Shown: positions 8,129 through 16,009, counted from the stretch's first letter. The stretch: 23,945 bases of DNA from Geoglobus sp. (GCA_027019885.1 JALUWC010000530.1:1-23945), one strand, 5' to 3'. Notes: generated from the sequence alone by a model not told the origin. Made by a program: numbers and translations.

Positions 8129-8659
8129 TTATACTTTACTCAAATCCAAATACATATCATACTCGAAATGCATATCCACCACCTCAAACCCAAGCTTTTT
8201 GTAAACGTGAATAGCCCTTTTATTCGTTCTCTCAGTTATAAGGGTTATCCCCTCAAATCCAGCAGATTTGCAGTATTCTATCATTTTTTTAAGCATCCTC
8301 TGCCCTATCCCTCTGTCCTGATAATCCTGATGGACGAATATGGAGAGGTCAACAACCTTACCATCTTCAGATGGAACGATGGAGCAATGACCGACTATCT
8401 TTTCTCCAATTTCAGCCACAACGCTGAACCCATCCTCGGCAAGATAGTCCACCCACATTTCTATGCCTATCCTTGTTGAAGGCGGCAATCCAAGACATCT
8501 GTTCTCAGGAGTGAAGCTTTCATACATATCTACCAGATTTTCTCTGTCTTTAACATGGTCGTATTCCCGCAGAGTAATTAAATCTCCCTTTCTGTCAGTG
8601 AATTCAGTTAAAGGAAATCTGGGAAAGTTTCTTCTTTTTTCAGTTCCCGTTTGTCGCAT
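8129..8659 (-). CDS. GNAT-family N-acetyltransferase
   Basis: A 176-residue acetyl-CoA-dependent acyltransferase; substrate unknown. The Gcn5 fold is recognisable: a long N-terminal part with ITLREYDHVKDRENLVDMY, the central strand VVAEIGEKIVGHCSIV, the acetyl-CoA pyrophosphate loop QDRGIGQRM (fitting Q/RxxGxG/A) near residues 115-123, and the C-terminal NKRAIHVYKKLGFE, where the Tyr is the usual general acid. The first 20 or so basic residues precede the fold. A TATA element at 8682-8690 is 27 bases before ATG 8659, so the gene is probably leaderless and not in an operon with the upstream hypothetical. Confidence 0.88.
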   Translation of the reverse strand: MRQTGTEKRRNFPRFPLTEFTDRKGDLITLREYDHVKDRENLVDMYESFTPENRCLGLPPSTRIGIEMWVDYLAEDGFSVVAEIGEKIVGHCSIVPSEDGKVVDLSIFVHQDYQDRGIGQRMLKKMIEYCKSAGFEGITLITERTNKRAIHVYKKLGFEVVDMHFEYDMYLDLSKV

Positions 8660-8681
8660 TGAAAATGGTTTGGGTGCTAAG

Positions 8682-8690
8682 ATTATTTAT
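8682..8690 (-). promoter_or_regulatory. TATA box for GNAT gene
   Basis: The minus strand reads ATAAATAAT, centred 27 bases before ATG 8659, the leaderless spacing seen for most genes of this window. Confidence 0.55.
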
Positions 8691-8736
8691 TGCTTGCTTG
8701 AAATTATTAATGGTGATATTGGGTTTATCTCAGTTT

Positions 8737-9162
8737 TTACACAAAACCATTCTCTCTAAGGGATTCAAATACGATATCGAGTATTTCTTCCATGATGGCA
8801 TCAACTGGTTTGGTTATCCTGGCCATGATAATGGCGTTGGTATCTGAAGGTGGAGCTACTGCCATTTCAACGCCATCAATTTTTGCATCCCTCACTTTTT
8901 TGGCGATTTCTCCCTTTGCAAGGGTTTTATCCCCCTTTTTAATCGTAAACCCCGAATGTTCTACATTTTCAAGCTCAACGAAAATAACCACTGTCTCATA
9001 GTTTTTGGCTTTTTCAAGGGTCTGGAATTTCACAGTTTTACCACCGAAAACAAATGTTGAATTGAGGACATCATTGCTCATCATCTCATCAAAACCATAA
9101 CACAGATTTAAAGCGATTTCGGTTTGTAAAACATGATCTTTGGGTGGTTCAACTTTTGTCAT
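8737..9162 (-). CDS. Conserved-looking hypothetical protein, 141 aa
   Basis: I do not recognise this family. The protein is soluble, mixed alpha/beta and acidic, with a valine/isoleucine-rich core (YETVVIFVELENVEHSGFTI), a lysine-rich middle and a C-terminal amphipathic helix (MEEILDIVFESLREN). It has no membrane segment, signal peptide or Cys motif. The frame stays open to 9252, but the extra N-terminal residues there would run into the divergent gene's start, so I take ATG 9162, which gives MTKVEPPKDHV. AT-rich TATA-like sequence lies on the minus strand at 9198-9222. It is divergently arranged with the next hypothetical, with about 90 bases shared between them, so the two may be co-regulated. 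Confidence 0.6.
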   Translation of the reverse strand: MTKVEPPKDHVLQTEIALNLCYGFDEMMSNDVLNSTFVFGGKTVKFQTLEKAKNYETVVIFVELENVEHSGFTIKKGDKTLAKGEIAKKVRDAKIDGVEMAVAPPSDTNAIIMARITKPVDAIMEEILDIVFESLRENGFV

Positions 9163-9210
9163 GAGAATGAGTATCGCATCCTCAGATAAGTTGAGGAGAA
9201 TATAGTAAAA

Positions 9211-9218
9211 ATTAAATA
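9211..9218 (+). promoter_or_regulatory. TATA box for the 9252 operon
   Basis: ATTAAATA lies 37 bases before ATG 9252, leaving a leader of about 10 bases that includes GGTGAT (9241-9246) as a ribosome binding site. Confidence 0.45.
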
Positions 9219-9251
9219 GTGGAGTGAGATGATTAATAATGGTGATTTGCA

Positions 9252-9686
9252 ATGGCTGAGAAAATGAGGGTAGTTCTGTGCGGATATGATCCGGTTCTCG
9301 TGAGAGGATATGTGAGGGCGAAGAATGAGGAAGCTCTATGGTTCTATCTGCCGAAGGAGCTTTACAAGGATTATGGTCTGAAACCGGGTGATAAGATTAA
9401 GGGGACTGTTGAAAAGATATATGCCGGATCCACTGGAGAGGTGATAGCAGAGCCAAATGAGGATTTTGAGTGGGACACTTCTCAGTTCACAGGAATGGCT
9501 GTTGTTGTGGATTTTGACTTCATTGCAAAATACAAGCTGACTGCCTGGCACTTCTTGGAACTCACTGTAAAGTCGGTTGTTCAGGATGGTGAGGAAAAGG
9601 AGGTTTATCCCGGAGAGATAAAAGAGAGAAAGATCTGGCCGGAGGATAAATTAAAGCTGAGATACACACTGGCGTACGTGGAATGA
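9252..9686 (+). CDS. Hypothetical protein, 144 aa, with an AbrB-like N-terminal stretch
   Basis: No family is recognised with confidence. Residues 29-55 (ALWFYLPKELYKDYGLKPGDKI) have the look of a swapped-hairpin AbrB strand, where PKEL and LKPGDKI are the usual turns. The rest is beta-rich and acidic, with no Cys and no membrane segment. Its stop overlaps the ATG of the following metallo-beta-lactamase-fold gene in an ATGA arrangement (9683-9686), so the two are translationally coupled and probably work together. A regulatory or scaffold role is only a guess. Confidence 0.6.
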   Translation: MAEKMRVVLCGYDPVLVRGYVRAKNEEALWFYLPKELYKDYGLKPGDKIKGTVEKIYAGSTGEVIAEPNEDFEWDTSQFTGMAVVVDFDFIAKYKLTAWHFLELTVKSVVQDGEEKEVYPGEIKERKIWPEDKLKLRYTLAYVE

Positions 9687-10753
9687 AGGACAGCACCTTA
9701 AATGAATGGACAAGACTGGGGGATAGTGGACTAACCTCCAATATTCTTTTTCTGGAGGGTTTTGAAAATTCTGCGAATATTTATGTTATTGAGAATGATG
9801 GCGAGATCTCTCTGATAGACACCGGAAATGACTATACAGCATTTCCAGAGCTTTTTGATTTGTATAGGGTTGATGAAATCTCATCAGTATTTTTAACTCA
9901 CTCTCACAACGATCACAGCCTCGGCTTGGTAGACCTCCTCCAGTATTACCCGGATTTTGGCAATCTTGATCTTTACGTGCATGAAGTTTTTCATGAACGG
10001 CTCAGAAAAGTGATTGAATACTTTGAAAGAGACATAAGGATAAAAACTCTGATAGGGGGGGAGAAAATAAGGCTTTCAGGAGAGAAGTTTGAAGTTTTGA
10101 AAACTCCCGGGCATACTATCGACAGCCTCTCTTTATATCATCCCGATGAGAGAATCCTTTTCTCCGGAGACGCGGTTTCAGCAAAACCTGTCATAGACGA
10201 CATGCTTGGTGGAAGGCTAATGGATTTTATAATCTCTCTTAGATATCTGCGGAAAAAAGACATTGAACTGATTCTACCTGGACATACCCTCCCCGGATTA
10301 AATAGAGACAATGAAATATTGGACAGAGCCTATCTGAAGGCTATTGGATTTCTTTCTTCAAACTATTCTCTTGTCGAATCTGCAAGAGAGGCAATCAGGC
10401 TTGATATGGTTGAGGAAGCTTTATTTGCACTTGAAAAACAAATTGAGTTTGAACCTGAAGATGAGGAGGCAAAAAAACTATACGCATCAATTCTTGCAGA
10501 TACCGGAGAAATAGAAAGGGCCATAACAATACTCAAAGAGGTTCCAGAATCTGCAGACACACTCTACCTCCTCGGTATGGTCTCGATAAAGTATGGCAGG
10601 CTTGAAGAAGCAGAGAAATATTTGAAGAAATCACTCAAGATGAAAGATGAGAAAATTACGAGGATGGCTTTAGTTTCAGTTCTGGTTGAGATGGGCAAAA
10701 TTGAAGAAGCTAAGAAATTTCCGGAGTTTAAAATCGTGGAAAGATTTAGTTGA
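9683..10753 (+). CDS. Metallo-beta-lactamase-fold hydrolase with C-terminal TPR-like repeats
   Basis: A 356-residue protein with a complete MBL metal site: THSHNDH gives H73, H75, D77 and H78; further ligands are H144 (TPGHT), D163 (FSGDAV) and H201 (LPGHT). These are the residues for a binuclear Zn or Fe centre as in glyoxalase II and related hydrolases. From about residue 232 the protein changes to helical repeats (AREAIRLDMVEEALFALEKQ, ADTGEIERAITILKE, KYGRLEEAEKYLKKSL) that fit TPR spacing. The substrate is unknown; the TPR part suggests a protein partner. Translation is coupled to the upstream 144-aa gene. The following operon starts with its own promoter 75 bases on, so a link to it is not required. 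Confidence 0.85.
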   Translation: MKDSTLNEWTRLGDSGLTSNILFLEGFENSANIYVIENDGEISLIDTGNDYTAFPELFDLYRVDEISSVFLTHSHNDHSLGLVDLLQYYPDFGNLDLYVHEVFHERLRKVIEYFERDIRIKTLIGGEKIRLSGEKFEVLKTPGHTIDSLSLYHPDERILFSGDAVSAKPVIDDMLGGRLMDFIISLRYLRKKDIELILPGHTLPGLNRDNEILDRAYLKAIGFLSSNYSLVESAREAIRLDMVEEALFALEKQIEFEPEDEEAKKLYASILADTGEIERAITILKEVPESADTLYLLGMVSIKYGRLEEAEKYLKKSLKMKDEKITRMALVSVLVEMGKIEEAKKFPEFKIVERFS

Positions 10754-10758
10754 TGTTT

Positions 10759-10801
10759 TTGTGATAAACCGTTAAGATTTTATATAGGGTATTGTCACAA
10801 T
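10759..10801 (+). promoter_or_regulatory. Promoter of the CoA-transferase operon with flanking dyads
   Basis: The TATA element TTTATATA (10778-10785) predicts transcription start near 10808. It is flanked by the inverted arms TTGTGA (10759-10764) and TCACAA (10795-10800). The right arm lies inside the perfect 11-base dyad ATTGTCACAAT (10791-10801), and a related ATTGTGTCAA follows at 10804-10813. A protein bound here would cover the TATA box and start site, so this is a plausible operator for an inducible catabolic operon. The regulator is not in the window. Confidence 0.5.
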
Positions 10802-10827
10802 CTATTGTGTCAAAAGGAGGAGATAGG

Positions 10828-12336
10828 ATGGGAGAAGAAAATGGTAAAACAATTGAAATAGACATAGATGACGTCAGTGACACTCTTTTGCCAAGGCCTT
10901 GGCCTGTATCAAAACCGAGGACGAGGGAGGAGCTTTATTCCCCGTGGGTCAAAGATCCGAGAGATCCAGAGGGTAAATACGGAGAATTTATTGAGGAAAA
11001 TATAAGCTGGGAAAAGGCTGAGGGAAAGCCATGGGCGCTTGATGGACTGCTTGTGCTGGACTGCACGATATGGGGAATGGCAGGAGCATTTGCCGGTTCA
11101 TATCTTGCAGAACTTGGAGCAACTGTTATAAAGATTGAGCCATTGGATGGAGACCCGCAGAGGCATCTCTATCCATTTGGCAGAGAAGAATATGCTTTTG
11201 AAGATATATATACCGGAGAAAAAGTAAGTCCGACATTCATTCATGAGCAAAGAAACAAGTATTCCATAACACTGAACCTTGAAACTGAGGAAGGTAGAGA
11301 GCTTTTTAAGAAGTTAGCTGCTCAGGCAGACATAGTTCTTGAAAACTATCCACCGGGCACATTTGATGAGTGGGGTATCGGTTACAGGCAGCTCAGCAAG
11401 ATAAATCCAAGGCTGATTTATGCTTGGTTTGGGCAGCTTGGACAGTGGGGAAGCATGAAGGACAGAACCTCAAAATATGGGCAGTGGATGCTCGATCCTG
11501 TAGGGATTTGCTGCAGTGAATTCGTGCATTCGACGGGATTTCCGGCAGATTTGCTTCCAAGAGAACAGGGAGGCAATCCAACCCGATCAGGTGAGTGGGT
11601 TGGAGATGTGGTAGCTGGGGTCCATGGAACCATAGCGATTCTTGCAGCCCTCTATTACAGGGAGAATGTCAGCAACAGGGGTCAGTTTATTGAGGCAACT
11701 GCTTCTGAATGTTATATGGATATCTGCGATTTCAACGTTGCCTGGTATGGTTTTGATGGTAGTATAAAGGCAAGAACCGGTGGCTGGGACCCGAATCTCA
11801 ATCAGTACGCATGGAATCCATGTAAGGATGGATACCTGATGATTGGTGGTCAGACTGACAGACTCTGGTACAGAATTCTGCAGGTTATCGCTCAGGAAGA
11901 TCCTGAGGGAGCGAGACTCATTGCTGAGGACCCATTCCTGAAGGAAATGGCGGCAAGAAACGCTCTGGAGGGGTTGATAAAGACATACACAATAACCGCA
12001 CAGTGGTTGGCTCATAACACAAGGGCAGAAGGGGAGAGAAAGATGGTTTCGAGAGAGGTTGCAGCAGCTCCAGTGCTGTTCATTGATGAGATAGCAGAAT
12101 ACGAGCACTTTGTTTACAGAAGGCATGTGACCGAGGTCTATGACGAGCATTATGGAAAGGTATTCGCTAGCAACTCCCCACTGGCTCACCAGCACAGAAC
12201 GCCAGCAAGGATAAAGTGGCTTGGAAGACCTCTCGGACTTGACAACGGAGAGATCTTTGCGAGATATCTGGGCATTGGGCCAATGGAGCTCAAAAAGCTC
12301 GCATTGGAAGGAGTTGTTAAATGGTATCGTGAGTGA
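10828..12336 (+). CDS. Family III CoA-transferase (CaiB/BaiF type), subunit 1
   Basis: Family III enzymes move CoA from an acyl-CoA to a free acid through an aspartyl-CoA thioester intermediate. Core blocks are all present: [75 protein letters not shown] and [16 protein letters not shown]. The catalytic Asp is D260 in [10 protein letters not shown]. At 502 residues it is about 100 longer than typical members, with an N-terminal extension of about 75 residues rich in Pro, Trp and acidic residues. I chose ATG 10828 because AAAGGAGG (10813-10820) stands 7 bases before it; an upstream in-frame TTG at 10792 lies before the predicted transcription start. The adjacent paralogue suggests a heteromer like BbsEF of anaerobic toluene degradation; the substrate is not known. 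Confidence 0.88.
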   Translation: MGEENGKTIEIDIDDVSDTLLPRPWPVSKPRTREELYSPWVKDPRDPEGKYGEFIEENISWEKAEGKPWALDGLLVLDCTIWGMAGAFAGSYLAELGATVIKIEPLDGDPQRHLYPFGREEYAFEDIYTGEKVSPTFIHEQRNKYSITLNLETEEGRELFKKLAAQADIVLENYPPGTFDEWGIGYRQLSKINPRLIYAWFGQLGQWGSMKDRTSKYGQWMLDPVGICCSEFVHSTGFPADLLPREQGGNPTRSGEWVGDVVAGVHGTIAILAALYYRENVSNRGQFIEATASECYMDICDFNVAWYGFDGSIKARTGGWDPNLNQYAWNPCKDGYLMIGGQTDRLWYRILQVIAQEDPEGARLIAEDPFLKEMAARNALEGLIKTYTITAQWLAHNTRAEGERKMVSREVAAAPVLFIDEIAEYEHFVYRRHVTEVYDEHYGKVFASNSPLAHQHRTPARIKWLGRPLGLDNGEIFARYLGIGPMELKKLALEGVVKWYRE

Positions 12337-12346
12337 GGTGGTTAAG

Positions 12347-13750
12347 ATGGTTGAAAGCTGGAGTTTTAACCCTCCATTTGATAGGAACCCTGAGACAGGA
12401 GAGGACCTTGACAAGATTCCATTTGAGGAGTACTGCAGAAAGGTTTTCGACCCAAGCAAAACATTTGAAAAACCTGAGGCTTTGAAGGGCTGGAGACATG
12501 TGTCATCAACAATGTATATTTTAAGCCCCCATGTTGGTGCGACTCTCGCTGAATACGGAGCTGAGGTCATAAAGGTTGAGATGCCGAGGCTTGGCGATCC
12601 AATGAGACACACCTCTCCATTCAATGAAGCGTATCTCTGGCCTGAGACAGATCACAGACCTCTAACTGGAACGGGATTTGGTTTCCTTCATGCGAATGTT
12701 AACAAGTACTTTGTAACCCTCGATTATCATGCAGATGAGGCAAAGGAGCTTTACTATGATCTAATCAGAATCTCTGACAGCATGGCTGAATGCTACCGCC
12801 CAGGAACATTCTTTAGATGGGGAATTGGATATCCGCAGCTCAAAGAGGTAAATCCACGTTTGATCTACATCTGGCTGGGAGGATTCGGCAATTATGGCCC
12901 AAGAAGGTATGGAGGCAGCTATGACATACTGGGGCAGGCATGCGGTGGGCTTGCAGCGATTACAGGATGGCATGAAGACTTTGGAGGGCATCCTGCAAAG
13001 CACACCAACTGGATAATTGACTGGTATGCAGGTCTGACAGGTCTTATCGGAATTCTTGCAGCAGCTCATTACAGAAAGAAGACGGGAGAGGGTACGTTCA
13101 TCGACCTCTCACAGATAAGCTGCTCAACAAGAGCAACAGGCTACTCATTCCCGCTGTATGGCAGGTTTGGTGTGGTCAGGCAGAGATGGGGTAACTGGGA
13201 TACACTGCTCTCAGTCCATGGAATAATAATGGCTGGAAAGACAGACGATCCTGAGCATCCGAACCCGCAGATAAGTGTTGAAAGCAGGTACGTGATGGTG
13301 TCAGCCTTCCAGGATGAAGACTTCAAAGAGCTCTGCTATCTGATTGGCAGACCAGATCTGTGGGAGAAGTACAGTTCATTTAAGGAGAGAGTCAAGCCTG
13401 AAGCACAGATTGAGATTTACAGGGCTCTTGAGGAGTGGGCATCTGACAAGTCAAGGAGTGAGGTTGTTGAAGCTATAAACAACGCTGGCCTGATAGCAGT
13501 TCCAGTCATGTCTGCCAAGGACATATACGATGCCGAACATTTCTGGGAGAGAGGCACGATAAGATGGGTTGACGATCCATTGTTTGGGGAAGTTCTGACC
13601 CAGAACTGGCATGTAAAACTGAGCGAAACACCACCGAGAACAAAGTGGGTCTGGAGACCAATTGGCAGTGACAACATAAGGATTTACCACGAACTCATGG
13701 GGTATTCCATGAGCAAGCTGAAGGAGCTGTGGGAGAAGGGAGTCATCTAA
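12347..13750 (+). CDS. Family III CoA-transferase (CaiB/BaiF type), subunit 2
   Basis: A second CoA-transferase of 467 residues, clearly related to but strongly diverged from the preceding gene. It has [65 protein letters not shown] and [22 protein letters not shown]. The catalytic-type Asp is D225 in [12 protein letters not shown]. The C-terminus [14 protein letters not shown] is the usual family ending. An in-frame extension to 12221 overlaps the previous gene and lacks a ribosome binding site. I take ATG 12347, which has GAGGTG (12335-12340) at the right distance and starts 10 bases after the previous stop. Because both subunits keep the Asp, either could form the acyl intermediate. Residues 55-120 carry an insertion with [13 protein letters not shown] not seen in short members. 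Confidence 0.88.
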   Translation: MVESWSFNPPFDRNPETGEDLDKIPFEEYCRKVFDPSKTFEKPEALKGWRHVSSTMYILSPHVGATLAEYGAEVIKVEMPRLGDPMRHTSPFNEAYLWPETDHRPLTGTGFGFLHANVNKYFVTLDYHADEAKELYYDLIRISDSMAECYRPGTFFRWGIGYPQLKEVNPRLIYIWLGGFGNYGPRRYGGSYDILGQACGGLAAITGWHEDFGGHPAKHTNWIIDWYAGLTGLIGILAAAHYRKKTGEGTFIDLSQISCSTRATGYSFPLYGRFGVVRQRWGNWDTLLSVHGIIMAGKTDDPEHPNPQISVESRYVMVSAFQDEDFKELCYLIGRPDLWEKYSSFKERVKPEAQIEIYRALEEWASDKSRSEVVEAINNAGLIAVPVMSAKDIYDAEHFWERGTIRWVDDPLFGEVLTQNWHVKLSETPPRTKWVWRPIGSDNIRIYHELMGYSMSKLKELWEKGVI

Positions 13751-13764
13751 AGGAGGTGTGAGAG

Positions 13765-14238
13765 ATGGTCTATTACTGGGAATGTGAATGTGGATGGGTC
13801 AATTACCTTGATCCTTACTACTTCTGGAACTTCGAGGGCAAGGTGAAATGTGCAGGGTGTGATAGTGTAGCAAAATTCAGATTTCTCAATGGAGAACTGA
13901 TGGATGGTCCAACAAAGGTTGATGAGGCCCCAGATGTTCTTCCATTGTATGCAGACAACCCAAATGAGGGGTATATTTCGTACAAGGTTGGTGTTGAGGG
14001 TAAGACACGACCATTCTATGGACTGATGAGAGACCCAAGAACATACACCGGAGAGGCAAGAGTCAGGACAGAGAATGTGAGAGGCAGTTTCATAAGAAGC
14101 ATGCCAAACCAGCCAAAGAAAGCTGGATTTGCTGAAGTCAGGAGATTCGCATGGATTGACAGAAAGAAGAGCACTGATGTCTGGGGAGAGGACAAGTATC
14201 CAGGCAAGCCTGTTTATGGCCCTGATGTGGAGGAGTGA
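13765..14238 (+). CDS. Uncharacterised 157-aa protein with N-terminal four-Cys metal site
   Basis: I do not recognise this family. C7, C9, C29 and C32 (WECECGW and KCAGCDS) form a CxC-x19-CxxC site that could hold zinc or iron like a rubredoxin knuckle. The rest is rich in Tyr, Pro, Arg and Asp, with no membrane segment, and ends GKPVYGPDVEE. A strong ribosome binding site, AAGGAGGTG, overlaps the end of the previous gene (13750-13758) 6 bases before ATG 13765, so it is made with the CoA-transferases. It could be an accessory subunit, like the Zn-ribbon partner BbsA in bacterial bbs operons, but I see no DUF35-type sequence, so homology to BbsA is not claimed. Confidence 0.75.
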   Translation: MVYYWECECGWVNYLDPYYFWNFEGKVKCAGCDSVAKFRFLNGELMDGPTKVDEAPDVLPLYADNPNEGYISYKVGVEGKTRPFYGLMRDPRTYTGEARVRTENVRGSFIRSMPNQPKKAGFAEVRRFAWIDRKKSTDVWGEDKYPGKPVYGPDVEE

Positions 14239-14243
14239 TAACC

Positions 14244-14531
14244 ATGGAGAGTGAAGCAAAGGAAAAATTCAGCTTTCCAGAAGATGCAGGTCCGAGACCA
14301 CCAATTCTCACTCCAGAGCAGGCTGAGTTCATTAAGCAATTCCCGCACAAATGCAAGGACTGCAAATGGCTTAAACCAGTAATTCCGGGAACTGTGTTTC
14401 CACCTGCGGATCTTGTTGGATACTGCAAAATAATACACTGGCCATTCTACTGGTGTGTCAGCAAATACGTGGTTATCAGGAACTGCAAGTGGTTTGAAGA
14501 AAGAAGTGAGGATCAGTATCTACAACGCTAA
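14244..14531 (+). CDS. Small five-Cys protein resembling HiPIP-like small subunits of benzylsuccinate-synthase-type enzymes
   Basis: The 95-residue protein has Cys at 37, 40, 61, 71 and 81, in the settings HKCKDCKWLKP, GYCKI, YWCVSKYV and RNCKWFEE. Paired CxxC followed by spaced single Cys with aromatic neighbours is the pattern of small HiPIP-like [4Fe-4S] proteins such as the beta and gamma subunits of benzylsuccinate synthase. This is a resemblance by eye. I use ATG 14244, 10 bases after GGAGG (14229-14233); a GTG at 14235 overlaps the previous stop but has no usable site. It is the last gene of the CoA-transferase operon before T-rich DNA. No glycyl-radical large subunit is in the window, so the partner is either distant or the CoA-transferase itself. 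Confidence 0.75.
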   Translation: MESEAKEKFSFPEDAGPRPPILTPEQAEFIKQFPHKCKDCKWLKPVIPGTVFPPADLVGYCKIIHWPFYWCVSKYVVIRNCKWFEERSEDQYLQR

Positions 14532-14534
14532 ATT

Positions 14535-14560
14535 ATTAAATATTTTTCTTTCTTCTTTTT
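14535..14560 (+). promoter_or_regulatory. TATA box and T-rich stop signal between the operon and the 47-aa gene
   Basis: ATTAAATA (14535-14542) is centred about 26 bases before ATG 14564, the leaderless distance. The T-rich run at 14543-14560 could also end the CoA-transferase transcript. Confidence 0.5.
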
Positions 14561-14563
14561 GTT

Positions 14564-14707
14564 ATGGCTGAATATTTCTGTATTTATGACACGGTTGTCA
14601 GGTGTATTGTGGACCAGAGCAAAGAGGGATGGGAGAAAGCATGCAGAACCTGTCCGATCATGGATGGTTTAAAATCGGGCAAGGGCTGCACAAGTGTTGA
14701 ATTCTGA
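14564..14707 (+). CDS. 47-aa cysteine-rich protein
   Basis: A short frame starting at ATG 14564 encodes 47 residues with five Cys (6, 14, 27, 30, 42), including ACRTCPIMDG and GKGCTSVEF. The Cys density and CxxC are unlikely by chance and fit a metal or Fe-S binding miniprotein. A TATA element stands at the exact leaderless distance, and the next gene follows after 14 bases, so it heads its own small operon. Together with the 95-aa five-Cys protein just upstream it forms a pair reminiscent of the two small subunits of benzylsuccinate-synthase-like enzymes, but sequence similarity to those is not shown. Confidence 0.6.
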   Translation: MAEYFCIYDTVVRCIVDQSKEGWEKACRTCPIMDGLKSGKGCTSVEF

Positions 14708-14721
14708 GGGGGTGTCTGGTT

Positions 14722-14994
14722 GTGAATATTGATTTTGGCAAAACTGGTAGCATAGGGGATATCAAAGCTATGGTGGAGAGCTGGTATTATAAATACTCTG
14801 AAATAGGGGATGAGATGGCTGTGCAGATGTTTATGGATGATCTGGAATCAGTATATCCATACATAACGTTTCTATTTCAGAGAGGCGAGATAAGTTTTGA
14901 GGAATACAATGAATTTCAGGGGTTCTGTGAGGAGTTAATTGGAAGGCTGATGGAGAAGGCAGGTATTGAGGATATAGACAGATCTTTCCGCTGA
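14722..14994 (+). CDS. Small acidic hypothetical protein, 90 aa
   Basis: Unrecognised. The protein is helical, strongly acidic and rich in aromatic residues (MVESWYYKYSEIGDEMAVQMFMDDLESVYPYI), with one Cys and no membrane segment. The start is GTG 14722, preceded by GAGGGGGTG (14706-14713) at a good distance; this site overlaps the stop of the 47-aa gene, so the two are co-translated. A small all-helical partner protein is the most that can be said. Confidence 0.65.
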   Translation: MNIDFGKTGSIGDIKAMVESWYYKYSEIGDEMAVQMFMDDLESVYPYITFLFQRGEISFEEYNEFQGFCEELIGRLMEKAGIEDIDRSFR

Positions 14995-15010
14995 ATTTTT
15001 AACTCAGATC

Positions 15011-16003
15011 ATGAGACTCAGAGAGGTTTTTGTCAGCTTAGCTTTAGAAAACGGGATCGAGAAGATTTATGCTCCGGGCTTGAAAAAGCCAGATCCTCTT
15101 GCTTTCCTTGCTTCCCAGATAGCAAGCGGCAAAATGAGTCTTTACAGACCAAAGGAAGTTAGAAGATTATGTCTTACAATTAACGGGGGGTATGTCGAGG
15201 CAATTCCAGATGCGTATGCAGGTATCAATTCTGAAAAATCAATTTTAGATAAAAGTGATTTTGTGGAGTACTTGTCTCCATTCCCGTATATTGTGGTTGA
15301 CTGCAAACTGAGAGATATACATTCGGAGAAGGAAATTCTCAGCCTTGACACACAGATCAAAAAAACTTTATCGGTTGTGAGAAGGTTTATGTGGGATGAG
15401 AGACTTGTGATAACTGGTTTCAGATCTGAGGCATCTGCAATCCATTATCCGTCAACTGAAGATTTTCTAACTGAAATGAATTTTGAAAAAGTCATTCTCC
15501 TTGATCCCAATGGAAAGGATGTTTTTCAGGGCGAGAAGGCTGATTGCTATATCATTGGCGGGATTGTTGACAGATCAGGGGATAAAAAGGGCACAACAGA
15601 ACTGATTTACAGGAGGCTTGCTGAAAATGGGTTTGATGTTGAAAGGAAAAGAATACTTCTCAGGAATGATGTTGTTGGGGTACCTGACAGAATAAACCAC
15701 ATAGCAGAGATAGTTTTGAAGTGTGTTATCGATGGTCTGAATGTTGAGAGAGCAATTTACGATGTGCAGAACAGAAAGATAGCCAGATGGAGATTGAGAA
15801 AGGAGATTGCAAAAAATGCAAAAAGGATAAAGGTTTCTGACAGGAAATTCAGGGTCATCGGTAAATCATTTTTTGATGAGGTCAGAAACTGGCTTAAAGT
15901 TAATGAGGACGACTTCTATAAGTGTGCGAGAGACATGGGTGTGATGGTTTTGGGTGAGACCCTCACCTCTGCGAAAGTTCTTAAAATACGTGGAGATTTA
16001 TAG
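15011..16003 (+). CDS. trm10: tRNA (purine-9 N1)-methyltransferase, archaeal Trm10 family
   Basis: A SPOUT-class, SAM-dependent methyltransferase modifying position 9 of tRNA. At 330 residues it matches archaeal Trm10 proteins. The catalytic core shows FPYIVVDCKLRDIHSEKE, the central RLVITGFRSEAS, then CYIIGGIVDRSGDKKGTTE (about residues 179-197), where D187 of GGIVD is in the place of the proposed general base, and KRILLRNDVVGVPDRINHIAEIV, the knot region. The N-terminal 90 residues and the basic segment VQNRKIARWRLRKEIAK suit tRNA binding. Whether it makes m1G, m1A or both cannot be told. ATG 15011 begins 16 bases after the previous stop without a clear ribosome binding site; thioredoxin follows after 6 bases. 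Confidence 0.85.
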   Translation: MRLREVFVSLALENGIEKIYAPGLKKPDPLAFLASQIASGKMSLYRPKEVRRLCLTINGGYVEAIPDAYAGINSEKSILDKSDFVEYLSPFPYIVVDCKLRDIHSEKEILSLDTQIKKTLSVVRRFMWDERLVITGFRSEASAIHYPSTEDFLTEMNFEKVILLDPNGKDVFQGEKADCYIIGGIVDRSGDKKGTTELIYRRLAENGFDVERKRILLRNDVVGVPDRINHIAEIVLKCVIDGLNVERAIYDVQNRKIARWRLRKEIAKNAKRIKVSDRKFRVIGKSFFDEVRNWLKVNEDDFYKCARDMGVMVLGETLTSAKVLKIRGDL

Positions 16004-16009
16004 AGCATT

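Noticed and set aside
11587..12624. A 345-codon open frame on the minus strand across the end of CoA-transferase 1 and the start of CoA-transferase 2
   Set aside because: It is antisense to two well-supported genes, has no recognisable domain and Ser/Leu/Cys-rich composition typical of a complement frame, and lacks a promoter or ribosome binding site.
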